Assembly (NCBI GenBank): GCA_947627385.1
Contig: CANQVV010000008.1
Location: 1-33,306, forward strand
Direction of reading: 5' to 3'
From: an uncultured Bacilli bacterium
Lineage (GTDB): Bacteria; Bacillota_I; Bacilli_A; RF39; UBA660
DNA: 33,306 nucleotides
The position numbers and the translations under genes were made by a program. Positions 1-9,702 of the stretch are shown one piece after another (the stretch's first letter is position 1; each line of letters begins with the position of its first letter). Under the pieces are notes generated by a model. The model was not told the origin of the DNA. It worked only from the letters and a program-made list of their open reading frames with translations, and did not search any database.

Positions 1-12
1 AAAATAAATTTT

Positions 13-45
13 GTTCAAGTTTTCATGACTATGTGTGCCTTGAAC
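13..45. repeat. Short inverted repeat upstream of first gene
   Basis: GTTCAAG at 13-19 and CTTGAAC at 39-45 form a perfect 7-base inverted repeat around a 19-base centre. There is no T-run after it, so it is not an obvious terminator. It could be an operator or the end of an upstream element cut by the window edge. Little more can be said. Confidence 0.3.
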
Positions 46-70
46 GAAGTGAAAGGAATGTGTGGTTTAA

Positions 71-799
71 ATGAAAGTAGTTGTTATTGGTTCCGGTAAT
101 ATTACCAGTGCTTCTAATAGTGCATCTTACTTAATAGATAAGCATATAATGGTTGATATGCCTAATGGTTGTTGTAAAGCAATTAAAAAATTAGGTTATG
201 ATGAAGATGAGATAAAATATGTTTTACTTACTCATTTTCATGGTGATCATTTTTTTGATATGCCATTTTATCTTTTAGGTAGAATTCATTCTAAAAATAT
301 TGATAAAAATATTTATATTTTTACTAGTAAAGATGGAATAAAAAAAATACAAAAATTAACTAAAATAGGATTTCCTAATAGTTTAGATAAAATATATGCT
401 AATACAATAATAAATTATATAACTAATTTAAGATTTAGTATTGAAGATATTGAAGTTGAAAAAGTATTAGTAGATCATGGCAAGTTAAAGCCTGCTTATG
501 GGTATATCTTAACTAGAAATGGTATTAGTGTTGGCTTTACTGGTGATACACATTTATGTGAAAATGTGGAATATCTATTAGCTAAATGTACCTATTTATT
601 TGCTGATTGTGCATTAACTATTGGTAATGATAAACACATGGGTATAGATAATATAGAATATCTAAGTAATAAATATCCAAATTGTACAATTATTGTTAGC
701 CATATGGATGATGTAGTAAGAGAAGAATTAACTAAGAAAAAAATAAAAAATGTCATTGTTCCAAATGATGGTGATATTATTGAAATTAAAGAAATTTAA
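71..799 (+). CDS. Metallo-beta-lactamase-fold hydrolase, RNase Z-like
   Basis: A 242-residue single-domain metallo-beta-lactamase fold. The metal-binding HxHxDH motif is intact (H55-F-H57-G-D59-H60), and later metal-site elements are visible: a VDHG segment, a TGDTH strand carrying the bridging aspartate, and a C-terminal SHMDD. The fold and length resemble the RNase Z/Lactamase_B_2 group, which hydrolyses phosphodiesters in RNA or small molecules. It lacks the long exosite arm expected of a canonical tRNA 3' processing enzyme, so the substrate is unknown. No signal peptide, so probably cytoplasmic. The ATG at 71 follows a GAAAGGAA element about 13 bases upstream. A terminator at 869-896 closes the unit. 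Confidence 0.8.
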   Translation: MKVVVIGSGNITSASNSASYLIDKHIMVDMPNGCCKAIKKLGYDEDEIKYVLLTHFHGDHFFDMPFYLLGRIHSKNIDKNIYIFTSKDGIKKIQKLTKIGFPNSLDKIYANTIINYITNLRFSIEDIEVEKVLVDHGKLKPAYGYILTRNGISVGFTGDTHLCENVEYLLAKCTYLFADCALTIGNDKHMGIDNIEYLSNKYPNCTIIVSHMDDVVREELTKKKIKNVIVPNDGDIIEIKEI

Positions 800-868
800 T
801 GAGTGAATTTATTTTCTCAGAAATTAAGTAATGATTTAAATAAATAATAAGGAAATAATTATAAATTG

Positions 869-896
869 AAGTATTAAAAATTTTTAATACTTTTTT
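869..896 (+). terminator. Rho-independent terminator
   Basis: AAGTATTA (869-876) pairs with TAATACTT (885-892); the A4/T4 centre could extend the stem. A T-run follows. It ends the transcript of the hydrolase gene at 71-799. Confidence 0.75.
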
Positions 897-933
897 AATG
901 AACAAAAAATTAAAAGAAACATATAATATAATA

Positions 934-963
934 TTGATTTAAAGATAGTTTTTAAAGTATAAT
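934..963 (+). promoter_or_regulatory. Promoter of the M60/anchor operon
   Basis: TTGATT at 934-939 and a perfect TATAAT at 958-963 are separated by 18 bases. The -10 ends only 19 bases before the ATG at 983, so the leader is very short. A GAGGTGAG ribosome binding site lies at 972-979. Confidence 0.65.
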
Positions 964-982
964 CTTATTACGAGGTGAGATA

Positions 983-3900
983 ATGAAAAGGTTAAAAAAA
1001 TTTACTTCAATGCTTTTATTAAGTGCTTTTGTGTTTAATGAATTTGCCCCATTAATTCAAGCCGCAGAAATGCTAACTGAGAATAATGAAGTAATTGAGT
1101 CAGTTCAAAGTAATTTTGAAGCAACTGGTAATATTGAAATAGAAACTCATTTTGTGTTACCAATGCGTAATCGAAAAAGTGCTGATGTAACTTTTAAACT
1201 ATTTGATAGTAATAATAATTTTATCGAAGTGAGTTTAAATGATGTTGCAAGTACTGCTGATGGATACTTTGTAAAAACTGATAAGTTAGGTAGCAATGAA
1301 AATGTTAAAATTAGTGCTACTAAAAGAAGAAAAACGGGAAAAACAAAAGATATCTTAGCTGGTGAAAATGCTAGTGAAAATATAGTATATTTTGCTTTAA
1401 ATATTAATAATTTAAAGAAAGATACTTATAAATTAGAATTTAGTGGTAAAAATTTTGTTACTTATTCAACAAATGTTACCTTAAATGATTATTCTAAAAG
1501 AGTAAATATTACTAATGAAAAAGGTATGTTTGCTATTGGTGATGTTAATGGTGATAATATTATTAATGATGATGATATTAATATAATGTTTAATGCTATT
1601 AAAAATAATAATAAAGAATATGATTTAAATTTAGATGATAAAGTTGATATTGCTGATTTAAATTATGTAACAGCTAATAAAAATAGTGAAGAAAAGAAAC
1701 CATCAATCACTAATACTAGTGCTATATTAAATAGTAATAATATATCTTTTAATATAGGTGAAAGTATTATTGAAAGTGGTGACTTAAATAATATTTTTAA
1801 AGATACAGAAACTGCTGTAACTTTAAAACAAAATGGGGAAGATCCAATTGAGGTTACTTTAAATTTAGCCGGAAATGATAACAAAGAAGAAGTATTAATG
1901 AGTGAAGTTAGAGTTAACTTTGGTTCAAATGCTGAAAATATGCCAAAAGGGGCAATGTTAAGAATTGAAACCTCTACGGGAGAAATCAAGGAATTACCAA
2001 TAATTGAATCTACTAATAATGAAAATGATGATAATTCAGTTGTTCCATTTACCGAAGAAGAAGTAGAAGGGACAAAAGTTATAAGTTTAGGTGGTGAAGT
2101 TGCTGTTAAAAAAGTAACAATTGTTATTACCGAAACTGGTTCGAATAATTTAGCTGATATTGCTAAGGTTGAGTTTTTGAATAATGTTAAAGTTGAAACA
2201 AAAGCTCCGGCTGATTTATCTAAACCAAAATATGTTGAAATTGATAATTCAGTTAGTGAACAACTTACAGTCAGTTTTCAAAATGTTCCCAATGTAACTG
2301 GTTATGAAATAAATATAGTAGGACCTAAAATTAATTCTAGATTCCAAACAACATTTACTAGTTTTACTATTGAAGATTTAGATAACTATAAAGAATATAA
2401 AATAAAGGTACGCTCTGTAAATGGTGAATGGTATAGTCCTTGGACTGATGAATATACTGCAATTCCAGAGACTAGAAATGTACCACCTGCTGTTGATATG
2501 GTAAATGCTACTCCTACTATTGGTGGTATAGATTTTTCTTGGAAAGATATGATGGATACTCAAAGTTATAAACTATATTATCGCATTCGTGGTACCGAAA
2601 AATGGACTGTATTAGAAGTTAGCACTAATAAATATAATTTAAGAGGTTTAGAATCTGGTGTTGAATATGAAGCTTATATAACTGGTGTTAATAAAAATGG
2701 TGAAGGTAGTCCATCTCAAACAGTCATAGCTAAAACATTAGAATTAAAACCAACAATTTATCCAAAATATAATTTAATTAATACTTATAATAGTGAAACA
2801 GGAAAAACTGATCACATTAAAAGTGTTTCTTATAAAATGGGTAAATCTTATATAAAAGTTGGTGAAGAATTAACAAGTGGTAATGAATGGACGATGGTTG
2901 ATGATAATCCAGAGTCTTATTGGGAATTTGAACAATGGCAAATGAATTCCTATACTAAAACAATGGATGCTCCATTATTCATTCTTGATCAAAAATATAC
3001 AATGAATGAATTTGTTATAACTGTTCCTGATAGTTATAAATATAGTTATAAATCAACTAATCCAAATGATGCACTTGTTCATTATTGGACTGATGAAAAA
3101 GATATAAGTGCAAATAGTCGTATTACAGTTCAAGCTAAAATTGAAGCAAAGAAAGATGAAAATAACCGTGTATATTATGTATTAAAATTAGCTGAACCAA
3201 TTGAAACAAGTGCCCTTCAAATTGGTTTAACTGTTACAGGAAATGGTCCATCTGTTCAAATTGCTGAACTTAAATTTTATAATTATGATTCACTTGTAGA
3301 TGACGTTGCAGATCTTTTTGCTGATGATTTAAGAGTAGAATTAAAAAGTGATGTCACAGTTGAAAAAATTAATGAACTAAAAGAAAGAGCTGATCATAAG
3401 AATAATGGTGAATATAATCCATATCGTGAATCAGTACTTAATGATTTAGAGTATGCTGAAAAAATATTAAATGATAAAAATTTAAATAAAGATATTATTA
3501 CTTTAAATCCAAATATATCTAATTTTTATAATAGTCATTTAAAATTTGCAATGACAATTAGTGATTATCAACCATTAGGAATTGCTGTTCGTGGTGGTGA
3601 GCAAATTAATGTATATGTTGGATCTACTACTGGTAAAGTTAATGCTGAGTTAATATTTACACAAAATTATGCTGAGGCCAGTACATGGAATTCTAAATAT
3701 ACTTTAAAACCTGGTCAAAATATTATTGATGTACCAAAAATTGGTAGTGCATCTGCGGAACGTGGCGGTAGTGTTTATGTAAGATATACATCTAAACCAG
3801 ATTCTAATAATACTATTAAAATTAGAGTAAGTGGTGGAACAAAGATACCTGTACTTGATACTTCATTACTTACATCTGCTACTGAGAAAAAAGAAGCAAT

Positions 3901-6181
3901 TAAAAATTATATAAATGATTTAAAAGATTATGTTAGCAAACTTAATAATATGTATAGTGAATATTATCAAGGTAAAGAATATCCACTTGCATATGATAAA
4001 GAAACAAGTGCTCTTGGTGTAACTGAAATTGTTACTAAACATGGTTTATGGTCATTCTCAGCCGAGGCAGTAAGGGATGCAATTACAACTGGTTTAGATA
4101 GTATAGACCAACAAGTAGAGCGTTTATATGAATCAACTGAGTCGTTTGATGAAATGATGGAAATGTTCTATCGTCATAAAGGTTTAAAAGAATTAACTAG
4201 TGAAGAAGCAACAACAGAAAGTTATAATGCAATTCCAAAAGCCAGAATTAATATTCGTTATATGAGAATGTTTGCTGGTGCCTTTATGTATGCCGGTGGA
4301 TATCATATTGGTATTGAATATGGTTCTATTCCTGGTGTTATCCAAGGAAGTAAAAATAATGGTTACTTTGGCTGGGGTATTAGTCATGAAATAGGTCATC
4401 AAATTAATCAAAGTGATTTAGTTCATGCTGAGGTAACAAATAATGTTTATGCACTACTTGCTCAAACTGCTAATGATACTAGTCATTCAAGATTAGAAGA
4501 TAGTAAAATTTATGATAAAATATATGAAAAAGTAACATCACATACCTTAGGTAAATCACAAAATGTATTTGTAACACTTGGTATGTATTGGCAATTACAT
4601 TTAGCATATGATAAAAATAAAACATTTAATGATACTGATTCAATATTCTCTAAAATAAATGTTTTAACTAGAACCTATAAAAATGATAAAAAGTATAATA
4701 AAGATGAACTTTTAATTCTATTTGCATCACTTGCAGCAAAGAAAAATTTAACTAATTATTTTGAAATCTGGGGAATAAAACCAAGAGATGAAATGAAAGA
4801 TGATTTACAAACTGAATTAAAAGATTTAGAAGTTGAAACTAAGGCTATATATTATTTAAATGATGAAGCTAGAAGATATATTTTAAATAATGGAACAGGT
4901 ATTTCAACTTCTACTAAATTAACTGCAAGCATTAGTGATACCGATCAAAAAGAAAAAAGAGTAACAATAAACTTTAATGTTAGTGGTGAAAGTGAAAAAA
5001 TACTTGGTTATGAAATTCTTCGTAATGGTGAATCAATTGCTTTTGTAAGCGGGGATAAAAATAGTTATACAGATAATGTAGGAACTGTAAACAATAGAGC
5101 CTTTACTTATGATGTAGTAGCTTATGATTATTTACTTAATACTATTAAATTAGATAAAAAATTAGATGAAGTAAAAATATCTCATGATGGTAGTATTAAA
5201 AAAGATACATTTAGTATTGAATCTAACTTTAAAAGTGCAAAAGATAAATTTGATATCGAAGATGCTGATATGGATTATTCACTACTTGATGTTAATAAAT
5301 TAATTGATGGAAAAGTTGATACAGCTTTTGTTGGTACTGAAAGAATTACTAATTTAAATATTGGTGATAAAATAACATCTTCAATAGACGATGGTAATGC
5401 TTATATAATAATAAGTTTAAATACAAAAATGTCATTAAGTGGTATAAAATATACCGCCCTAGTAGAAAATGGTGTGTTAGATAGTAATTCAATTCAAAAA
5501 TATAAGATATATGTTAGTAGTGATAAAGAAAAATGGATTGAAGCTAGAAGTGATACATTTAATATTGATGCCAAAAATCCATCTGAAATAGTATATTTTA
5601 TGAAAGAAGGAACTACTAGTAAATCACAATTATGGACTTATAATGATGTATCATATATTAAAATTGAAGCAATAGATAATACCAAAGGTATTTCTGGTGC
5701 AGAAATAGATTTACTTGCTAATCCAGGTGATAATGTTGATTTTAAATTTGTAAATGATGAATTAAATGTAGGTATTTTAGAAAAAGATTATTGTTATCTT
5801 ACAGATGGATGTAGCAAAGATAGTGATGAAGGTAAGATTAAAGCTGGAACAGTTGTCTTTGAAGGAAGTTATCGTGGTAACCCAGCATTTAATACAGCTT
5901 TGCTTGTAGATGCTAAAAATAATAATATTTATTATAAGGGTACATTTATGGCCTTTGCTGAATTAGAAGAAGACAAATCTGTATTTGATGTTGCTACTGG
6001 TACATGGTTATTTACAATGACCAAAGAAGAATATGATAGAATGGTTAAAGAAAGTGGCAAAATAAGAGCAGTACTTTATCGTGTTAATGATGCAGAGACT
6101 AATGATGGTCAAAGAATTACTAGTACATCAACGGCAGTAAAATTACCAGAAAAACTAGGATTTATAAACATAGAAAGTTAA
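983..6181 (+). CDS. Secreted multidomain M60-family metallopeptidase with dockerin-like module
   Basis: A 1,732-residue exported protein. Residues 1-28 form a signal peptide (basic start, hydrophobic core, AxA-like end). A dockerin-like pair of calcium loops lies at about 186-231: D187xN189xD191 with D198, and D214xN216xD218 with D225. Two fibronectin type III-like domains follow (about 410-496 and 499-586), then a discoidin-like sandwich (592-765) and a helical segment (770-845). The M60/enhancin-like unit comes next: a beta sandwich (about 862-960) and a catalytic part with gluzincin motif H1135-E-I-G-H1139 and E1150. An F5/8C-like domain (about 1434-1583) and an unassigned C-terminal domain follow. 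M60 peptidases cut mucin-type glycoproteins, and the sugar-binding-type modules fit that. No LPXTG or transmembrane anchor; the dockerin probably supplies attachment. The next gene starts 16 bases downstream. Confidence 0.85.
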   Translation: MKRLKKFTSMLLLSAFVFNEFAPLIQAAEMLTENNEVIESVQSNFEATGNIEIETHFVLPMRNRKSADVTFKLFDSNNNFIEVSLNDVASTADGYFVKTDKLGSNENVKISATKRRKTGKTKDILAGENASENIVYFALNINNLKKDTYKLEFSGKNFVTYSTNVTLNDYSKRVNITNEKGMFAIGDVNGDNIINDDDINIMFNAIKNNNKEYDLNLDDKVDIADLNYVTANKNSEEKKPSITNTSAILNSNNISFNIGESIIESGDLNNIFKDTETAVTLKQNGEDPIEVTLNLAGNDNKEEVLMSEVRVNFGSNAENMPKGAMLRIETSTGEIKELPIIESTNNENDDNSVVPFTEEEVEGTKVISLGGEVAVKKVTIVITETGSNNLADIAKVEFLNNVKVETKAPADLSKPKYVEIDNSVSEQLTVSFQNVPNVTGYEINIVGPKINSRFQTTFTSFTIEDLDNYKEYKIKVRSVNGEWYSPWTDEYTAIPETRNVPPAVDMVNATPTIGGIDFSWKDMMDTQSYKLYYRIRGTEKWTVLEVSTNKYNLRGLESGVEYEAYITGVNKNGEGSPSQTVIAKTLELKPTIYPKYNLINTYNSETGKTDHIKSVSYKMGKSYIKVGEELTSGNEWTMVDDNPESYWEFEQWQMNSYTKTMDAPLFILDQKYTMNEFVITVPDSYKYSYKSTNPNDALVHYWTDEKDISANSRITVQAKIEAKKDENNRVYYVLKLAEPIETSALQIGLTVTGNGPSVQIAELKFYNYDSLVDDVADLFADDLRVELKSDVTVEKINELKERADHKNNGEYNPYRESVLNDLEYAEKILNDKNLNKDIITLNPNISNFYNSHLKFAMTISDYQPLGIAVRGGEQINVYVGSTTGKVNAELIFTQNYAEASTWNSKYTLKPGQNIIDVPKIGSASAERGGSVYVRYTSKPDSNNTIKIRVSGGTKIPVLDTSLLTSATEKKEAIKNYINDLKDYVSKLNNMYSEYYQGKEYPLAYDKETSALGVTEIVTKHGLWSFSAEAVRDAITTGLDSIDQQVERLYESTESFDEMMEMFYRHKGLKELTSEEATTESYNAIPKARINIRYMRMFAGAFMYAGGYHIGIEYGSIPGVIQGSKNNGYFGWGISHEIGHQINQSDLVHAEVTNNVYALLAQTANDTSHSRLEDSKIYDKIYEKVTSHTLGKSQNVFVTLGMYWQLHLAYDKNKTFNDTDSIFSKINVLTRTYKNDKKYNKDELLILFASLAAKKNLTNYFEIWGIKPRDEMKDDLQTELKDLEVETKAIYYLNDEARRYILNNGTGISTSTKLTASISDTDQKEKRVTINFNVSGESEKILGYEILRNGESIAFVSGDKNSYTDNVGTVNNRAFTYDVVAYDYLLNTIKLDKKLDEVKISHDGSIKKDTFSIESNFKSAKDKFDIEDADMDYSLLDVNKLIDGKVDTAFVGTERITNLNIGDKITSSIDDGNAYIIISLNTKMSLSGIKYTALVENGVLDSNSIQKYKIYVSSDKEKWIEARSDTFNIDAKNPSEIVYFMKEGTTSKSQLWTYNDVSYIKIEAIDNTKGISGAEIDLLANPGDNVDFKFVNDELNVGILEKDYCYLTDGCSKDSDEGKIKAGTVVFEGSYRGNPAFNTALLVDAKNNNIYYKGTFMAFAELEEDKSVFDVATGTWLFTMTKEEYDRMVKESGKIRAVLYRVNDAETNDGQRITSTSTAVKLPEKLGFINIES

Positions 6182-6197
6182 GAGGAGGAAAAGTATA

Positions 6198-7052
6198 ATG
6201 AAGAAAATAATAACATCTATAATTGCAATAACTTTAATTATGCTTTTCCCAATTACTTCTAAGGCTTTAACTAAGGTTAATTTGGTTGAGGATAGTAATG
6301 GTAAGTTAAATACTACCATTCACTTTGAAGAAGGCTTTGTTGGGGGTATTGATTTAAAGTTAAAAATAACTGGTAATGTAGAAGTAAAAGATTTAAGTTT
6401 TAATAGCAAAATAAAAGAAAATAAATATACAACAAAATATGATTATGATACTAAAAATAAAATTTTAGAAATTCAAATTACCACTGGTGGTAAAGGTAGT
6501 ACTCATAATTTATTAAATGATAAAAAAGAATTATCATTAGGTATAATTACTCTTAGTACTAAATCAAAAGAAAATGAAAAATATTCATTTAGTATAGATT
6601 CTCTAAAAATAATTGATAATAATTTAGATTCTCAAAATATAGCAAAAGAACATTTAACATTAGGAGATACAAATAAATTTACTTATGTAGTTAATAAAGA
6701 GGATGTTAAAGAAGATAATAAACAAGAAGAAGATTCTAAAAAAGAAGAGAATACCACTACTGATGATAATAATAACTCAAATGATAGTGAATCTAGTAAT
6801 ATAGATACAAATAATAATACAAATAGTGATAAAAAGAAGCCAACAAATAAAAATGACAAGAATACAACTAATGAAGAAGAAAAAGATGATAAAACAGATA
6901 TAAATGATATTCAAGATGATAGTGAAAATACTGAAACATCTAATGGTAACAATCTTGTTTATTGGGTTGTAGGAACTATTTTAGGTTTATTAATCTTAAC
7001 TATAATCATAGTTTATGTTGTTAAAAAGAGAAAAGAAGAAGCGGATATTTAA
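6198..7052 (+). CDS. Membrane-anchored surface protein with cohesin-like ectodomain
   Basis: A 284-residue protein with a signal peptide (about 1-23), a beta-rich domain (about 24-155), a long Asp/Asn/Glu/Lys linker (about 160-248), one transmembrane helix (about 252-274) and a basic tail KKRKEEADI. The ectodomain follows the cohesin pattern: an opening strand, a GGI(D/A)-type segment, a ...LEIQITTGG strand, and a late LGIITLSTKS / YSFSIDSLKIID pair like the 'LATITFKV... ISLSDVSF' part of cohesins. The call is an inference from pattern and context; similarity is weak. It shares an operon with the dockerin-bearing M60 peptidase, so it is the obvious candidate to hold that enzyme on the cell. 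No sortase motif. The ribosome binding site is a strong GAGGAGG. A terminator overlaps the stop codon. Confidence 0.65.
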   Translation: MKKIITSIIAITLIMLFPITSKALTKVNLVEDSNGKLNTTIHFEEGFVGGIDLKLKITGNVEVKDLSFNSKIKENKYTTKYDYDTKNKILEIQITTGGKGSTHNLLNDKKELSLGIITLSTKSKENEKYSFSIDSLKIIDNNLDSQNIAKEHLTLGDTNKFTYVVNKEDVKEDNKQEEDSKKEENTTTDDNNNSNDSESSNIDTNNNTNSDKKKPTNKNDKNTTNEEEKDDKTDINDIQDDSENTETSNGNNLVYWVVGTILGLLILTIIIVYVVKKRKEEADI

Positions 7053-7066
7053 TTATCCGTTTTTTT
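7042..7066 (+). terminator. Rho-independent terminator overlapping stop codon
   Basis: CGGATA (7042-7047) pairs with TATCCG (7054-7059), followed by seven T. The stop codon of the anchor gene (7050-7052) sits in the loop. It separates the M60 operon from secA. Confidence 0.85.
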
Positions 7067-7081
7067 ATATAAGAATTTATT

Positions 7082-7109
7082 TTGAGTTTAAAGTTAGTCG
7101 TGTTATAAT
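7082..7109 (+). promoter_or_regulatory. secA promoter, extended -10
   Basis: TTGAGT (7082-7087) and TATAAT (7104-7109) are separated by 16 bases, with TG just upstream giving TGTTATAAT. The -10 ends 17 bases before the secA ATG, so the leader is about 10 bases. Confidence 0.65.
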
Positions 7110-7126
7110 ATAGTTTGAGGTGGATT

Positions 7127-9613
7127 ATGGGACTATTAAAAAAATTATTAAATAGTGAATATAAAGAATTAAAAAGATTTGAAGGACTTGCTGATAAAAT
7201 AGTAGCCTTAGATGAAGATATGCAAAAACTTAAAGATAGTGATTTTCAAAAGAAAACCGCTGAATTTAAGGAAAGACTTAATAATGGTGAAACCTTAGAT
7301 GATATTTTAGTTGAAGCTTTTGCTTTGGCCAGAGAAGCTGCTTATCGTACTATTGGTGAAAAAGCTTTTTATGTTCAATTATTAGGTGGTCTTGCCATTC
7401 ACTATGGCAATATTGCTGAAATGAAAACTGGTGAAGGTAAAACTTTAACTACTATTTTACCTGCTTATGTTAATGCTTTAACTGGTGAAGGTGTTCACGT
7501 TGTTACAACCAATGAATATTTATCAAGTCGTAATGCTGAATGGATGCGTCCAGTTTATGAACTTCTTGGGGTATCAGTTGGTGTTAATTTAAGAGAAATG
7601 AGTGCCAAAGAAAAACAAGATGCTTATGCCTGTGATATATTATACTCAACTAATAATGAAATAGGTTTTGACTATTTAAGAGATAATATGGTTGTTCGTC
7701 GTGAAGATCGTGTTCAAAGGCCACTTAATTACTGTATTATCGATGAAGTTGACTCAATTTTAATTGATGAAGCTAGAACTCCACTTATTATTAGTGGTGG
7801 ACAAATGAATTCAAGAAATTTATATGTTGAAGCTGATAGAGCGGTAAAACAATTAAAAGATGTTGAAGATTATGATATAGACGTTAAAACTAAAAATGTA
7901 TCTTTAACTGCTGAGGGTAGTAAAAAAATAGAAAAAATATTTCATTTAAATAATTTATATGATTTAGATAATACAGCTCTTGTTCATCACTTAAATCAAG
8001 CTTTAAAAGCTAATTATGGCTTTAAAAAAGATGTTGATTATGTTGTTCAAGATGATGAAGTTATTATTGTTGATCAATTTACTGGTCGTTTAATGCATGG
8101 TCGTCAATTTAGTGAAGGATTACATCAAGCAATCGAAGCCAAAGAAGGTGTAACAATTAACACAGAAACTAAAACAATGGCTACGATTACTTTCCAAAAT
8201 CTATTCAGAATGTATAAAAAACTTGCTGGTATGACTGGTACTGCTAAAACCGAAGAAGAAGAATTTAGAAATATTTATAATATGTATGTTATTGAAATTC
8301 CAACAAATATGCCTGTTATAAGAGAAGATTATGCTGATTTAGTATATGCAACTAGTAAAGGTAAATATAATGCTATTATTAAATTTGTTAAAGAAATTCA
8401 TGCAACAGGTGAACCAATATTAATTGGTACTATTTCAGTTGAAGCCAATGAATATTTAAGTGGTCTTCTTAAAAAAGCTGGTTTGAAGCATGAAGTATTA
8501 AATGCTAAAAATCATGAAAGAGAAGCTGAAATAATTGCTAAGGCTGGTGAAATCGGAGCTATAACACTTGCAACTAATATGGCTGGTCGTGGAACAGATA
8601 TTAAACTAGGCGCTGGTGTTAAAGAACTTGGTGGTCTTTGTGTTATTGGAACCGAACGTCATGAATCAAGACGTATTGATAACCAATTACGTGGTCGTGC
8701 TGGTCGGCAAGGAGATCCTGGTAAGAGTCAATTCTTTGTTTCTTTTGAAGATGATTTAATGCGTCGTTTTGGTACAGAACGAATTAAAAATATGTTAACT
8801 TCTCTTGGCATTGATGAAAGTCAAGCTATTCGTTCTAAGGCTTTGACAAGAAGTATAGAAACAGCCCAAAAGAAAGTTGAAGGAAACAACTATGATATTC
8901 GTAAGACTTTGCTTGATTATGATAATGTCTTAAATGAACAAAGGGAAATTATCTATGCCAGACGTAATGAAATACTAGAACAAGATAGTATTCATGAAAG
9001 TATTTTAGGAGTATTTAGAAATACTATTACTAATTTAATTGAAAGTCATTATGATGCCAAAGGTGAAATATCAGCTGATGATAAAAAAGAATTAGTTGAA
9101 TATGTTAATACCAACTTTTTAAAAAACAATAATTTGAAACTTAAAGATATTGAAAATTTAAGTGATGAAGAAGCAAGAGATAAAATCTATGATTTAATCA
9201 TCAAAGATTATGAGAAAAAGATGATAGAAGCGCCTCTTATGAATGAATTTGAAAAAGCCATTTCACTTAGAATAATTGATTCTAGTTGGGTTGACCATAT
9301 GAGTGCAATGGAACATTTAAAAGAGGGTATTGGTCTTCGTGGTTATAGTCAAACTAATCCTATTCAAGCCTATACTATGGAAGGCTTTGAAATGTTTGAC
9401 GCCTTACTTGCCAAAATCGAAGATTTAACAGCACAATTTCTACTTAAAGCTGAGGTTAAACAAAATACAGAAAGAACTCAAACTTTAAAAGGTACTGCCA
9501 ATGATGGTAAAGAAACAGTTAAAAGTACACCAAAAAGAGTTAATAAAATAGGTAGAAATGATCCATGTCCATGCGGTAGTGGCAAAAAATATAAAAATTG
9601 CTGTGGTAAATAA
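7127..9613 (+). CDS. secA: Preprotein translocase ATPase SecA
   Basis: An 828-residue SecA, near the usual bacterial length. It is the motor that pushes unfolded preproteins through SecYEG; the smaller channel subunit SecG is also in this window. Visible features: Walker A MKTGEGKT (G102-T106), the DEVD box, the GRQFSEGLHQAIEAKE region of the preprotein-binding/NBD2 junction, MAGRGTDIKLG, the QLRGRAGRQGDPG arginine-finger motif, and a C-terminal zinc/SecB-binding motif with C814, C816, C825 and C826. An open frame extends to a TTG at 7115, but I chose the ATG at 7127 because GAGGTGG (7117-7123) sits just before it and the protein then begins MGLLKKL as in relatives. It stands alone between two terminators. 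Confidence 0.97.
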   Translation: MGLLKKLLNSEYKELKRFEGLADKIVALDEDMQKLKDSDFQKKTAEFKERLNNGETLDDILVEAFALAREAAYRTIGEKAFYVQLLGGLAIHYGNIAEMKTGEGKTLTTILPAYVNALTGEGVHVVTTNEYLSSRNAEWMRPVYELLGVSVGVNLREMSAKEKQDAYACDILYSTNNEIGFDYLRDNMVVRREDRVQRPLNYCIIDEVDSILIDEARTPLIISGGQMNSRNLYVEADRAVKQLKDVEDYDIDVKTKNVSLTAEGSKKIEKIFHLNNLYDLDNTALVHHLNQALKANYGFKKDVDYVVQDDEVIIVDQFTGRLMHGRQFSEGLHQAIEAKEGVTINTETKTMATITFQNLFRMYKKLAGMTGTAKTEEEEFRNIYNMYVIEIPTNMPVIREDYADLVYATSKGKYNAIIKFVKEIHATGEPILIGTISVEANEYLSGLLKKAGLKHEVLNAKNHEREAEIIAKAGEIGAITLATNMAGRGTDIKLGAGVKELGGLCVIGTERHESRRIDNQLRGRAGRQGDPGKSQFFVSFEDDLMRRFGTERIKNMLTSLGIDESQAIRSKALTRSIETAQKKVEGNNYDIRKTLLDYDNVLNEQREIIYARRNEILEQDSIHESILGVFRNTITNLIESHYDAKGEISADDKKELVEYVNTNFLKNNNLKLKDIENLSDEEARDKIYDLIIKDYEKKMIEAPLMNEFEKAISLRIIDSSWVDHMSAMEHLKEGIGLRGYSQTNPIQAYTMEGFEMFDALLAKIEDLTAQFLLKAEVKQNTERTQTLKGTANDGKETVKSTPKRVNKIGRNDPCPCGSGKKYKNCCGK

Positions 9614-9623
9614 TATATGACCT

Positions 9624-9657
9624 AAGGATGTAAGCAGTATTTGCAAACATCCTTTTA
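9624..9657 (+). terminator. secA terminator
   Basis: AAGGATGT (9624-9631) pairs with ACATCCTT (9647-9654), followed by TTTATTTTT. The loop contains a possible inner GC/GC pair. Confidence 0.85.
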
Positions 9658-9702
9658 TTTTTAAACACAGTAAAATAATAAAATCATGATGGGTAAAAAT
9701 AT

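Noticed and set aside
983-7052. Sortase-type cell wall anchoring of the M60 peptidase or its partner
   Set aside because: No LPXTG-like motif near either C terminus. The partner ends in a transmembrane helix and basic tail without a sorting signal.
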